From assembly GCA_026873275.1 (NCBI GenBank), contig JANTUC010000004.1, positions 682,001 through 746,000 of the forward strand: 64,000 bases of DNA. The letters are read 5' to 3'. Made by a program: the position numbers and the translations under genes. Origin of the DNA: Pseudopithomyces maydicus (lineage: Eukaryota > Ascomycota > Dothideomycetes > Pleosporales > Didymosphaeriaceae). The notes below the pieces were generated by a model. It was not told where the DNA came from. It searched no databases and saw only the letters and a program-made list of their open reading frames with translations. Within the stretch, counting starts at the first letter, position 1. Every line of letters starts with the position of its first letter. Positions 48,001-57,947 of the stretch are shown piece by piece.

Positions 48001-49920
48001 ATCTGGAGGAACACCGTCGTATTTTATAATCGATAATTGGTTGGTCTTACTTGCCGCATCGACTCCTTGTGTCTCGTCTGAATCACTCAACACCTTGGTT
48101 TGTCTCTCCAGCCCGCTGTCATGGTTGTGCTTCTTTATGAGGTCTGTCTTATTTGAGAGTGGCCGCGCGACTCCATGCAGCTTAAGGAAGAGACCGCATG
48201 CATCGCAGAGTAGATGGCCTTCAGGATCACGGCGCCATAGGGGTGAAGTTTGCGTAAAGCAGTTGGTGCAGGTCGTAGAAGCACTTCCTTGCTTGCCTTG
48301 TTTGGTCTCACTGGGCTTCGAACTTCCAGGTTGATGCATATATTTGTTTTGCAGTCCTGTTTGATGATCACCTGGAGCAGGTCGTGGGCTATAATCTGAA
48401 GGTGAATCCTGAAGTGGCGCAGCCAGCGGGTCCGGCACCCCATAGTTTGACTTGGAGTCGCCTTGGAAGCCCATGGATCGCCGGCGTGATTGGTTGTGAT
48501 AAATCTGCTTGTCGCTCTGGGAGTAATCCCTTCTCGCCCTTGTACTCTGCCTATCCATCTTGTGTACCTCGCTCATTTCTCGGCCCTGGTTGCGGCGTCT
48601 ACTCTCGACCGGTATTTCTTTGGCTTCGCGTCTGGCTGAATTCGCAATTATGGATCTTTTATTAGTTCCTAGAATACTACCTCTCTCGCTACGGTAGATA
48701 CTATCTTCCTCACGGGGACTGCCAATAACTAAATCAGCCATGCCGTCCTCTGCAGGAATAATCTGAAGGGTACGGCCCTCCATGTCGCCGTTAAAGGACA
48801 AGCTCAGAGGTGCTGATCCATCGACACGCAATCGAATTTCACCATCGTTAACTTCAGATTCCGTCTGTTCAGGCTGGTTCATACGACGCCTCCTTTGGCG
48901 ATCCAGTCGAATTTCACCATCAGCAGCTTCAGATTTCGTCTCCCTTTGGCGATCCAGTCGAGTTTTACCACGACCAACTTCAGATTTCGTCTCCCTTTCG
49001 CGATCCAGTCGGGTTTTACCACGACCAACTTCAGATTTCGTCTTCCTTTCGCGATCTATCAATATCTGGTTCGCATGTGAGCTGGATGGATGATTGTAGT
49101 AGACCTGTCGAGTGCGCCTGGTGTTTGGGCTCTCTACAGCTACTCTAGCTCGAGCCGTAGGTGATTGATGACTATTGACGACCTGCGTTGTTGTAGTACG
49201 GTGCAGTACAGGTCTACGAATTATTTTCGAAAACCTGGCAGTAGGTATAGTGGATTTATCCTCCTCCTCCTCCTCCTCCTCCTCGGATGAGGAAGAATAC
49301 TCTGAGCTACTTTTGGACCATTGTTGCTGCATTGGAATTGCTGGAGGAAAACGCGCTTGTCTAGCACTATCATAGGTGACCAAGACTCGTGCAGATGCAG
49401 AGGCTGGTCTGTTCAACCTCGAGGGATAGCGTGTCGATGGGAGACTTGCTACTTGCTCATTGTAATTGTAGACTGGAACCGATTGAGGACGAGCCGAGTT
49501 TGTTGTTGGTGTGGAAACCGGAATCTTCGTGGTCTCCTCATCCTCAACCCGGGAGTCTGATGTGGTCGACTGCTCATTCGGATTTGCCGATGGAGTTTCG
49601 ACGAGCGCCTGTTTCAGGGTGTTCACGCCGGGAATACTGTTTCCATCGTAGTAAAGCTTGCTTTCGCGAAGCTTGGGGCGGTTTGAGGCAGTAGGATTGT
49701 GTTTTTTGCGTTGTCCCGGCTGCTGCTCACGAAAGACCGAGTCTAAGTTCAGTGTGTCGTTGACCCCATGGCTGCTTTCCATCTCTTTGGAGGCTTTGGT
49801 TTTTTTGTTAGCAAGTGCAGCCTGTTTCACCTTCTCCCGATCACTGGTCGCTTCATCCTTGTGCGGATGTGTCGCCCGCTCACCCATCTGGTGGGCGACG
49901 TCCGGCGGATTGACATCCAT
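45014..49920 (-). CDS. GATA zinc finger protein with C-terminal transmembrane module
   Basis: Five exons: 49920-47631, 47582-46243, 46180-46104, 46048-45558 and 45489-45014; all phases agree and the sum is 1,557 residues. The N-terminal half is polar, with a poly-Glu run and 17-residue repeats (288-338). A single type-IVa GATA finger, C551-x2-C554-x17-C572-x2-C575, contains LWRRDPEG and GLFLKLHGVARPLS, followed by basic residues, as in fungal GATA activators. A helical block follows with GPTKLERNLRRLFK (about 46870). The C-terminal third holds YASILFSNDKVYL, a DHELFLFMRKNF block, a Cys-rich segment (CDSSTCTCIPP) and two helices at about 1502-1521 and 1531-1552. That last part is a module I know from uncharacterised fungal membrane proteins. 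A membrane-held regulator is an inference. The exact donor of the intron ending at 46049 is uncertain by a few bases. Confidence 0.82.
48907..49059 (-). repeat. 51-bp tandem repeat in the GATA gene
   Basis: Three copies of a 17-codon unit (LDRERETKSEVGRGKTR and variants), with a degenerate fourth unit further downstream in the gene. The copies nearest the N-terminus are almost identical. Confidence 0.92.
49260..49285 (-). repeat. (GAG)n trinucleotide run coding for poly-Glu
   Basis: About eight GAG codons on the gene strand (CTC on the plus strand), giving an acidic run next to a serine-rich stretch. Confidence 0.95.
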
Positions 49921-50614
49921 GATTCGAATAGAGACAAAGTAATCCTGACTAGTACGTGTATCTCTTCGATTTTAATGCTTACGTGCAGGTAGGTTGTTAC
50001 TGAAGATGAAGTCCATCAGGCTGAAGGTGCGATGCTCATCAGTCTTGCACTGCCATTCGCCTAATTAACCAATGTCAGTTGAGAAAATGCACCAGGGGCG
50101 TTGGTGCACGCTGAGCAATGGAAATGAGCCACTCTATGAGCACTGTGGTTTCGAATGTTGTAGAGCGTTTAAGTCGAAGTATTGTTCAGGCACAGAGCGA
50201 TATTATAGAGCTGTAATGGGTGAGGCAGAAACTTGCGCAAACTACCATGAATCCATTCTAGATCATTGGATGTTGATCCCATGTTTCTATTATTCTTTGT
50301 CATACTGTCTTGGAAGGAAACAAATATACGCTATGATGATTTCCCCATGCTCCTGACTATGCAAGCAGGCTAAAGCTGGACCATTGCATCGCACACTGCG
50401 CTTCTCTAGCGCAGGACAAGGCAACCCCGTATGCCATCACCATGTGTTCTGTCTGATATATGTCTATAATTGATACAATCAAAGACGTAGGTAGGCAACA
50501 GAGCTATATTCGCATAGGTGCGGTGAAGCGAACACCCCGAAACGAACAGTATGGTTTCCAGACATTTTCCCCACACCTTGAAGGCTGTGGCTCTTGACAC
50601 GCTCAGTCTCAATT
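49921..50614. other. Spacer between GATA gene and HYPK
   Basis: About 700 bp; the right end is the HYPK 3' UTR and the left end the GATA gene promoter. No gene is recognisable. Confidence 0.6.
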
Positions 50615-51043
50615 TCACGACAATGCAGGTTCAACGAAGCTCTTAATTGCCTTTAGCACATTGCCGTCATTTGATCGCAAGAGATCGGTCGCTTTCTGTT
50701 TTGAAAGTTCAAGCTCAGATATCTTATCGTATGTCAGTACCAAATCCTAGATTTAAGATCTTTCTCTCATGGCATATAAACATACGAGCAAATTTACGTC
50801 AGCGGCCTCGATCTTGATCGCTTTCTTCTGTGCCTCTCCACCCTTCTGGTCCTTCACGTTCAGATTCTTCATCGCATTCTCCATGGCTTTGGTGTCTACT
50901 TCTTTCTTTCCCGAATCATCATCTCCCTGTGCGTCCAATGCAGATAAGGCAGCTGCTGCTTTGCGATCCTCGGCGCTGCCTGTAGGTGCGGGCGCATCTG
51001 AGGCGCCTTCCTGAATGTTGGAGGGCTGTGGTTCTTCTGCCAT
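50615..51043 (-). CDS. HYPK-like NatA cofactor with UBA domain
   Basis: Small protein matching HYPK, which binds the NatA N-terminal acetyltransferase on the ribosome and modulates its activity. Exons are 51043-50786 and 50722-50615, giving 121 residues. I chose a 63 bp intron ending at 50723 (branch TACTGACAT) because the joined sequence EAADVNLLISELELSKQKA aligns with the HYPK C-terminus without gaps. A shorter acceptor at 50747 would add eight residues. The N-terminal half is polar and Ala/Asp-rich. The middle has the KKEVDTKAMENAMKNLNV helix and the end is a three-helix UBA-like domain (ATDLLRSNDGNVLKAIKSF). An upstream GTG is not used; the ATG at 51043 gives MAEEPQPS. Confidence 0.88.
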
Positions 51044-51696
51044 GACTGTTGGCACGCTTGTTTCAGATGGCGAGGTGGACGTAGGTGTATGGGTGGGTTT
51101 CAGTGTTGAAAGATGAAGCTATAGAACGGGTTGTGCTTGACATCAGTGGTGTGGTGGTGATGCAGCCAAGAGTTCGGTTCAAAGTGGGGAACGCGGCGAG
51201 GCTAGTGGTGGCTCAAGTACCTACCTAGACTGGCGAAGGATTTGTGGCCTTTTTCTTAGTTTAAAAAGCTAGAGAAACTCTTACTGTTTGTACTGCTAGA
51301 GTATTTAGGAAGTAGTAGCCACTGAAAGACGAATCTCTCCAATAAAGAACGCAGGTGAGTGTGGTGTAGTTACTAGTTTCTTTCATGAACCCATATCGCT
51401 TGCGGAGTCTGTTGTATAACGTTGAGTGTGCTCTGAGTCATGGTCGTTCTCAGTTCACGAGACGAGAATTGAGGTACGCAATTCCAGGACTCAGCACTCA
51501 ATAGAACATCGCTGTAGCTATCTTAGCAGTCCATGTTATTTCAAGGTACCGTTTGCTATGTGTGTTCAGCATGGTTTCCAATTACCCACATTTGAGGTGC
51601 TCTGATCACATCACGCTAATTATTTAGTAAGAGAATTCAGGCGAACGTTTGCTCGAATCGTCAGACTCACAGTATCGTGAGTTTCCGTAACCCACC
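51044..51696. other. Divergent promoter region, HYPK and DAHP synthase
   Basis: About 650 bp between divergent starts, with a pyrimidine-rich end before the DAHP synthase ATG and one perfect TGAGTCA site. No gene is supported. Confidence 0.65.
51434..51440. promoter_or_regulatory. Gcn4/CPC1-type site TGAGTCA
   Basis: Perfect seven-base palindromic core bound by Gcn4/CPC1/CpcA (cross-pathway control of amino-acid biosynthesis), 257 bp upstream of the DAHP synthase start. DAHP synthases are known targets of this regulator in fungi. A single 7-mer can occur by chance, so this is suggestive only. Confidence 0.55.
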
Positions 51697-53187
51697 ATGT
51701 CTTCAGCAGTAGAATGGTCGCCTTCTTGTAGGTTTATCTCCTCCTCGTCATCCTCCTCGTCCTCCTTCTTCTGCTGACGCGCCTAGCCTGGCGATCAAAG
51801 CCCATCAAGCAGGTTGTGACATACGAAGACCAAGATGCTGTCACAGCAGCGCTGTCCAAGCTCACAAGCTTACCACCAATCGTCACACCCACTGAAATTG
51901 TTAAGCTAAAGTCAAGCCTCCGGGATGCGGCTTTGGGAAAGTCATTCCTGCTCCAAGGAGGAGATTGCGCAGAATTGTTTTCCTACTGCGCCGAAGATGC
52001 CATTGATGCAAAGATCAAACTCCTCCTGCAAATGAGTTTGGTCTTGATTTGGGGATCTAACAAACCCGTCATCCGCATAGGTCGTATGGCAGGCCAATAC
52101 GCCAAACCTCGCTCCAGTCCGACGGAGGTGGTGGATGGCAAGGAGATCCCAAGCTTCCGCGGTGACATCTTGAACGGGTTTGATCCTGCACACAGGCATG
52201 TGGACCCGGAGAGATTGGTCACGGCGTATTTCCACTCCGCTACAACACTCAATTACATGCGAGGACAACTATCGAGCGGCATAGCTGACTTGCACAACCC
52301 TCTGGACTGGGACCTAGGCCACGTCCAGGATGAGGTTATGCAGAAGAAATATTCGGAAATTGTGTCCAATATTTCTGAATCGTTGCGCTTCATGAGGACA
52401 GTTGGTGCAGACACATCGGGCAAACTTCAGACGGTAGACCTCTATACCAGCCATGAGGGACTTGTACTAGAGTATGAGCAAAGCTTGACACGCAGGCTCA
52501 AACACCCCGCAGGCTACCAATCCGAATCCAAGGACGGAAAAGGCTGGTACAACACATCCGCCCACTTCATCTGGATTGGCGATCGCACAAGACAGATTGA
52601 CGGAGGCCATGTGGAGTACTTCCGTGGGATTGAGAATCCCATCGGTATCAAGGTTGGACCATCGATGAAGAATGACGAGCTGATCGAGCTATTGGATATT
52701 GTGAACCCGAACAAGGAGATTGGCAAGGTTACGCTGATCACTCGCTATGGAAAAGATAAGGTGGAGTCGATGCTTGGCCCGCACATTGAAGCGGTGAAGA
52801 AGAGCGGCCACGTTGTTGTGTGGCAGTGTGATCCGATGCACGGGTAGGTTGCACTTGACATTCTGGTTGGATTCGGCAGCTAACAGAAGCGGTAGCAACA
52901 CACACAGCACACCCACAGGCATCAAGACGCGCTCCTTCAACAGCATCTTCTCCGAGCTGTCTTCTGCACTGAAGATCCACAAACAGCATGGTTCTTTCCT
53001 GGGCGGCATGCACCTTGAGCTCACAGGCGATGCAGTCACAGAGTGCACTGGCGGAAGCGAAGGGTTGGGAGAGGAGGACCTCAGCCTGAATTACACGACT
53101 TTCTGCGACCCCCGGCTGAACGAGAAACAGGCATTGGAGCTAGCGTTCCTTGTGGCGGGTCACTATCGCGAGGACAACGCTCTCTAG
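51697..53187 (+). CDS. Class-II DAHP synthase (3-deoxy-7-phosphoheptulonate synthase)
   Basis: Catalyses the first shikimate-pathway step: phosphoenolpyruvate plus erythrose 4-phosphate to DAHP. Exons are 51697-51727, 51787-52843 and 52896-53187, giving 459 residues. This is the class-II (plant/actinobacterial type) enzyme, different from the yeast Aro3/Aro4 class I enzymes. The family signatures are in order: LLQGGDCAELF, GQYAKPRSSP, RGDILNGFDPAHR, DLYTSHEGLVLEYEQSLTR, FIWIGDRTRQIDGGHVEYFRG, IKVGPSM, VVWQCDPMHGNTHST (the Gly split by intron 2) and LTGDAVTECTGG. The metal-ligand Cys in GGDC, His in DPMHG, Glu in HLELTGD and the Asp near the end (FCDPRLN) are all in place. No organelle transit peptide is apparent. 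The first exon is only 31 nt; its TGGTCGCC and the join to WRSKPIKQ agree with the family N-terminus. Confidence 0.96.
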
Positions 53188-53460
53188 CTGGGAGAGGAGG
53201 CTGGCATGATGGCTTCAAAAAGTAGATTAGGTACTGTTTCAACAACGTTGGATATTAAGCCCTGATTGGGCTATCGCTGCAAGCAAGCATGCAAGCTGGG
53301 GGCCCGGGGAATGTTCCTGCACGTGACGAGTTCAAGGGTGTGAAGTTCCAATCTGTATGCCGTGGCCCAAGCTTCCTGGTTTCTTTAGGTCTGACGTTTT
53401 ATCGGCGTGCAGCTCAACAAACCCACAACCCCCACACGGAACTTATCAAACAACGACGAT

Positions 53461-54113
53461 ATGGGCTCTTCAGCGTCTAAAGGAGCTCGCGCCGCAGGAG
53501 CAGCGGGCATCCGTAAATACCCCTCTCGTCCTGCGCCTTCAACAACTCGCGCCCCAGCACCAGCACCAGCACCGGCATCGTCACCTGCCCCCCGCGTCGC
53601 CATGTCGGACCTGGGACGAACGGGCCCAAGACAGAGGGTATGTGGCCGATATGATGGGTTATTGTGCCATTGCTAACAGCAGGAGCAGCAATCGACCTCG
53701 ACGCTCGCGACCCAGCCTTCGCCTCCCGCCTGACCTCCATCGGTGCCGTGCAGCCCAACCCCCACTACTCGCCCACCTCAACCTCTGCCTTCGACCCTCA
53801 ACGCAACACGTCGACCGATGCACCCTCGGATATGATGACCGAGCTGCCGCAGTCCGCGTTCCCCGACCCGCAAGACAATCCTGCGCTGCGCATTCTGCGT
53901 GCCCGCCAGAGCATACAGAACGAAGCCGAGGACGAACTCGAAAATGTCGGCAGGCGAAGCTTCCGGGGCAGGAACTACGTAGATGCCGGCACCATAACGC
54001 TGGCTCTGATGCGGAGGCAGCACGGGGAGCCTGATGCACGCATCGAGGAGGCTCTGGGCATCCGGAAGGGAAGATTGAGTGCAATCAAACAAGGGCTGGT
54101 TACCACTGTCTAA
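53461..54113 (+). CDS. Small protein with probable N-myristoylation and C-terminal helix-turn-helix-like region
   Basis: Function unknown; the layout resembles a conserved family of small ascomycete proteins. The frame-corrected model is exon 53461-53637 plus exon 53680-54113, giving 203 residues, with one base missing in the C6 run 53588-53593. The corrected join reads GPKTEAGAAIDLDARDPAF. The uncorrected frame ends in the wrong phase for the GTATGT intron with its GCTAACAG acceptor region. The N-terminus MGSSASKGARAAG fits the MGxxxSK myristoylation pattern. The middle is Pro/Ala-rich low complexity. From about residue 75: ARDPAFASRLTSIGAVQPNP, then an alpha-helical block RILRARQSIQNEAEDEL. 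The C-terminus YVDAGTITLALMRRQHG...IEEALGIRKGRLSAI looks like a helix-turn-helix. Membrane association is inferred. Confidence 0.72.
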
Positions 54114-54379
54114 GCAATTCGTCAAATACATGCCGCATACAAATCAGAGCGGTACGCTATCACACAGTCTCAGACGCCGCCCATGGCCCGTGTCGTTAGC
54201 CGTCGACAATTCGGGTCCCGTACGCCAACCCATGAACCTATAACATCAAAATGCGCCCGGAAAAACGCCCAATGCAGCCATTTTCAATGGCAATGCTCCC
54301 AGCGTGTGCGCTACCAATCCAAACCGTTACGCCGATCAATCAGAAAAATTCCAGAAAAACCCCGGCACCCCGTCGGTCC

Positions 54380-54973
54380 TCATGAGTAGAATTCGCGGTG
54401 CTCGTAGATGAAGTTGTTCAGGGCTGTCAATGCCGAAACGAGGTTCTCCTGGCTGACCTCGATGCCGTCGCCCGTCTCGCGGTCGTCTCCAATCTTGATC
54501 ATGCCATCCATGCGTGACTTGCCAGCGCGAGATCCGCGGAGTATTCGCCATTTGTTCTTGCTCTGTGAGAAGGTCGGGCAGGACGGGGACCACTGTTCCT
54601 TTTCGCGCAGCTTGGAGAGCTCTTCGAGCATGTTGAGGAAGATACTACGTCACGCTGTCAGACGAGACCGGGAGGGAAGGCTGCAGGGGCCATAGGCAAC
54701 TTACAGCTGAGTGAGCTTGACGTCGTGGTCCCAGTTGTACGAGGCCATGCGGAAACTACTGCCCTGGGCAGCGATGTCGAGGAAGACGAACATGCACTCC
54801 TCGACGGTGATCTCTTTCGGGATGGGGTCTCTGCGGTCGGCGTGCTCGACGAGCCAGTCGGCGAGGCCGACGAAGGTGATCTGGTCCATCTTGCAGAAGT
54901 CCTGGAAGCGATCGGGGATTCCGTTGAGCAGGCCGAGGGCCCTCTCGGCGCCTGCGTTGCCCGTAACCGCCAT
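54380..54973 (-). CDS. Small DUF8040-like protein, possible Harbinger-derived domain
   Basis: Exons are 54973-54705 and 54644-54380 (60 bp intron, GTAAGT donor), giving 177 residues, phases consistent. There is no confident function. The sequence pattern resembles the helical N-terminal domain (DUF8040) that precedes the nuclease in Harbinger-type transposases: FQDFCKMDQITFVGLADWL, then ITVEECMFVFLDIAAQGSSFR, then LTQLIFLNMLEEL. There is no DDE nuclease downstream. The C-terminal half is a polar region with KNKWRILRG and a final helix NLVSALTALNNFIYEHREFY. If the resemblance is real, this is a domesticated remnant; the match is made by eye and is tentative. The start at 54973 is the first ATG in frame with strong context. 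A longer in-frame opening to 55087 is unlikely to be translated. Confidence 0.6.
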
Positions 54974-55899
54974 TTCAGACTTTTCGTGGTGGTTCCCCTT
55001 CGGTCTCAGCTTGGGTGGAGTGATGGCGTGTGCTCGGGGGTTGTGGTCGGGGGCTGTGGTCGGTCGGCGGGGTGTATATACCGGCAATCAATGGCTCTCT
55101 TGGACTGACGTAACAAGTGCAATGGTGGTGGATGATGGTAGGGCGAGGTCGGTGTCCAGTTCCGGGTGGTGAAAAGAAGGTGAGGTCGCGCAACCTGCTG
55201 AGCTGCATGTGATGTGAGGCGCCAGAGACAAGCCGGCCCCACTCGCGCCGTCTTTGTTTCGAGCATGTGAAAGCGCACCGGGCACGATGACGTCCGCCAT
55301 TAGCCAATAACAGCGCGAAAGCCGGCCCCGACCGACTGATCAAGCGTCTTCCGAAGCATCTCCAGCGCCATCGAGCTGGGATTCCGGTACATGTGCTCAC
55401 CCGGCGCCAGACAGACGCTGTTGCAGCCAACTCCCCGTTGCTTCGGGCCGTGGTGGTGTGGCTCTCCGGCCGTGGGCCCTGCGACCGTGGGCCCTGCGAC
55501 AACGGAGTTTCTTGTCCATAGACGGCCAAGCCAGGCTCGAAGCCTAATGTCCGTGAGAAGCGTTTTAAGCGACAAACGAGCAATTCCGCCTAAACTTGGC
55601 TGGGTCACGCCGTGCCATGCGACCTCGCCTCACTCTGAACCTGGGGCCTTGAGCCTTGAGCCTTTCGTATAGAGTCTACTATAGACAGACCACCGCGCTC
55701 GCGTCCTGCTGCCATTGCTCAGCCTGCCCTGCCTGTCCTACCATACTAATCCGCTGAGGCCTGCTTACCCATCCCACAGCATCTGCTTACCTAGTCCCTG
55801 CCTGCTACCTCCCAGCATTGTGATCTCGCGCCCCCTGACTCATCATTCAAGAACCGCCAACCTGCTGCGGCGTCCCATGTTTCGACGACACCCATCGCC
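54974..55899. other. Divergent promoter region
   Basis: About 930 bp between the DUF8040-like and Zn2Cys6 genes. It holds a two-copy 15 bp repeat (CGTGGGCCCTGCGAC, 55471-55500) and pyrimidine-rich sequence before 55900. An upstream ATG at 55877 opens a short frame overlapping the main start, a possible uORF. No gene is supported. Confidence 0.6.
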
Positions 55900-57122
55900 A
55901 TGCTCGGATACATATCCTCTACGCGCAAGAAATCCTGTAAACAGTGCGTGAAGGCAAAACGAAGATGTGATCTAGGCTACCCGTGCTGCAAGCGCTGCTT
56001 CTCAAAGGCGCTCGACTGCGCATACCCCAACGCGGCGGTCCGCGAGGCCGAGGTGGTCATCAGACAGCAGACGCCCGACCTGGCCCCGATCACACAGGTT
56101 GGCGACCGCGACCTGCTCTCAGGACTGCAGCCCACCCATTCCGAGTCGTTTGGCCCGGCGATACTGCAGCTTTCGGATTCAGGCTCAGGCAGTGGAAGCA
56201 GCCCCGAGGCCGAGGACAGCGTAGCCAGGGAAAGCGCGCCCGGCTATGTCGAGATCAGAGGGGAAGGGACGGCGGCGTGGGGCAGGTGTATTGGAAGAGA
56301 AGCCAGGAGCCACGCATCAGCCGGCAGTTCCTACCCAAGATATGGGCCCCGAGCTGGTTGAACGAAGAACAACTCCTCTTCATGGTCTCGCGCATGCGCT
56401 CCTTCGTCCCGACCCTCGCCTTCACGGGGTCTAACCCGTTTGTTCACTCGCACTTGTACAAATCCGCACAGCCCGCCGCCTTCCAGGACAGCATAGCGCT
56501 TTCCGCCCTCTACCTCGCGAAAACGAAGCAGAACACGGAAATCTTGGTCAAATCCATAGCCCAGAAGATTGATGGCCTGATAGCAGGTTCAAACAGCTGG
56601 ACAGTGCAAGAGCATCTTGCTGCCGTGCAGGCCCTGCTCACATACCAGCTCATACGCTTGTTCGACGGCGACATGGGTGCCCAGGCAGCTGCTGCGCGGC
56701 AAAACCGTCTCCTCGAGCTGTGGACTGCGCACCTTTGGAAGCGCTCCTTCGCCGAACCTATTGCCTTCTCGAAGCCCTGGGACGCATGGGTCTTCTACGA
56801 AAGCCTCCGCCGCACCGTCATGATGTCCGTGTTCATGCGTGGAGGATGGTCTGCGCTGACACAGGACGGACTATGCGACCAGGTACCCGTGCTGGCGCGC
56901 TTGCCCATGTCCAAAGGCGATGGTTTTTGGGACCTAGGGGAAGAGGAGTTTGAAAAGCAGGTGGCCGGTGTTGACGGACGAGACCAGTTGATTGCCTACG
57001 GAGACTTTTCGCTCAACTGGATGCCTGGTGACGACATGAGCAAATTAACCGAATACCAGAGGTTATTACTTGCACCCTGCAGAGGAGCTCAGGATGCAAG
57101 GCTGTATCTCGATGGACTGTGA
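55900..57122 (+). CDS. Zn2Cys6 binuclear cluster transcription factor
   Basis: Fungal-specific zinc-cluster regulator. The frame-corrected model is one exon of 407 residues, with one base missing in the G4 run at 56279-56282; the corrected stretch is AAWGQVYWKRSQEPRISRQF. The cluster is at the very N-terminus: C13-x2-C16-x6-C23-x6-C30-x2-C33-x6-C40, with KAKRRCD in the first loop. There is an acidic low-complexity linker (about residues 85-110). The remainder (LPKIWAPSWL, TYQLIRLFDGD, WDAWVFYESLRRTVMMSVFM) is the helical middle-homology/regulatory type found in small regulators of secondary metabolism and catabolic clusters. The target genes cannot be inferred from the neighbours. No intron is needed. 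Confidence 0.85.
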
Positions 57123-57947
57123 ACACGAGAAAGCGAGTCTCGGGACATGTCATCATTTGAACAAGTCGACCGACTTTTTCCACTCGGCCCAACGTGCCTG
57201 CAAGATTCCACGGCAGAATTTCGACGGTTATCAATTTGATAACGTACGAAACGTACCGCTACAAGGAAACCAAGCAGGAGCACTCGGGGAAGATAATTAC
57301 CCGTACATGGTCGAAAGCAACCCCCATTGCTAATTGCTAAACGTTTCCTTTTCGTGCCGCGGAACAAGGAGATGGCGAACATAATCAGGTTGCACCATAG
57401 ATACAACGGAAAACGTATCGAACGGCTGTCGCATGGGAGTCTAGCGTTCGGAAGCAGATCCGTCTACCCCGCCCGTGGTCGTCATATTTACACCTGAATC
57501 TAAATAAGAACCCACGCGGATGACGGATAATTCTTCGGTCTAGTACATCCAAATTGTAAGCTAAGCTGATGTCTCGGAGAGGGTGAAGAGGGTGAAGAAG
57601 AACTCTGGAAGGGTTCAAAACACGTAGAGTTGATGGGATGGATTGAGTAGACGTGAATTTTGTTTGAGTCGTTGCCGCCATCGCCATCTCAGGGAAATTA
57701 AACGTTGTACCAAAATACGAACGACAACACTAAAAGTCTTTAGCGTAGGCAAGCAAGGTTTCGGACTAGGCAACTTATTACTCGCATGTCTGAAACGTAT
57801 CCGTCTAATCCTTATCTCTGCCGACGACTCATACATTTAAACCTTTCGAAATCCCAATGCTTCCAAATATACTTTTCCTTATAATATATACATAATGCCA
57901 ATATATAATGCCAATATATAAACTTCCACACAGACTATCTTCCTTCT
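57123..57947. other. Convergent 3' spacer
   Basis: About 825 bp between the zinc-cluster gene and the second CSC1 gene. AT-rich at the right (repeated ATATAT and TGCCAATATATA words at about 57895-57920). No gene is supported. Confidence 0.65.

Noticed and set aside
48782..49093. 103-codon plus-strand ORF with serine/arginine repeats
   Set aside because: Antisense of the 51 bp repeats in the GATA gene.
50747..50785. 39 bp intron in the HYPK gene
   Set aside because: Too short for the window's norm, and the resulting insertion breaks the alignment to HYPK; the 63 bp choice is better.
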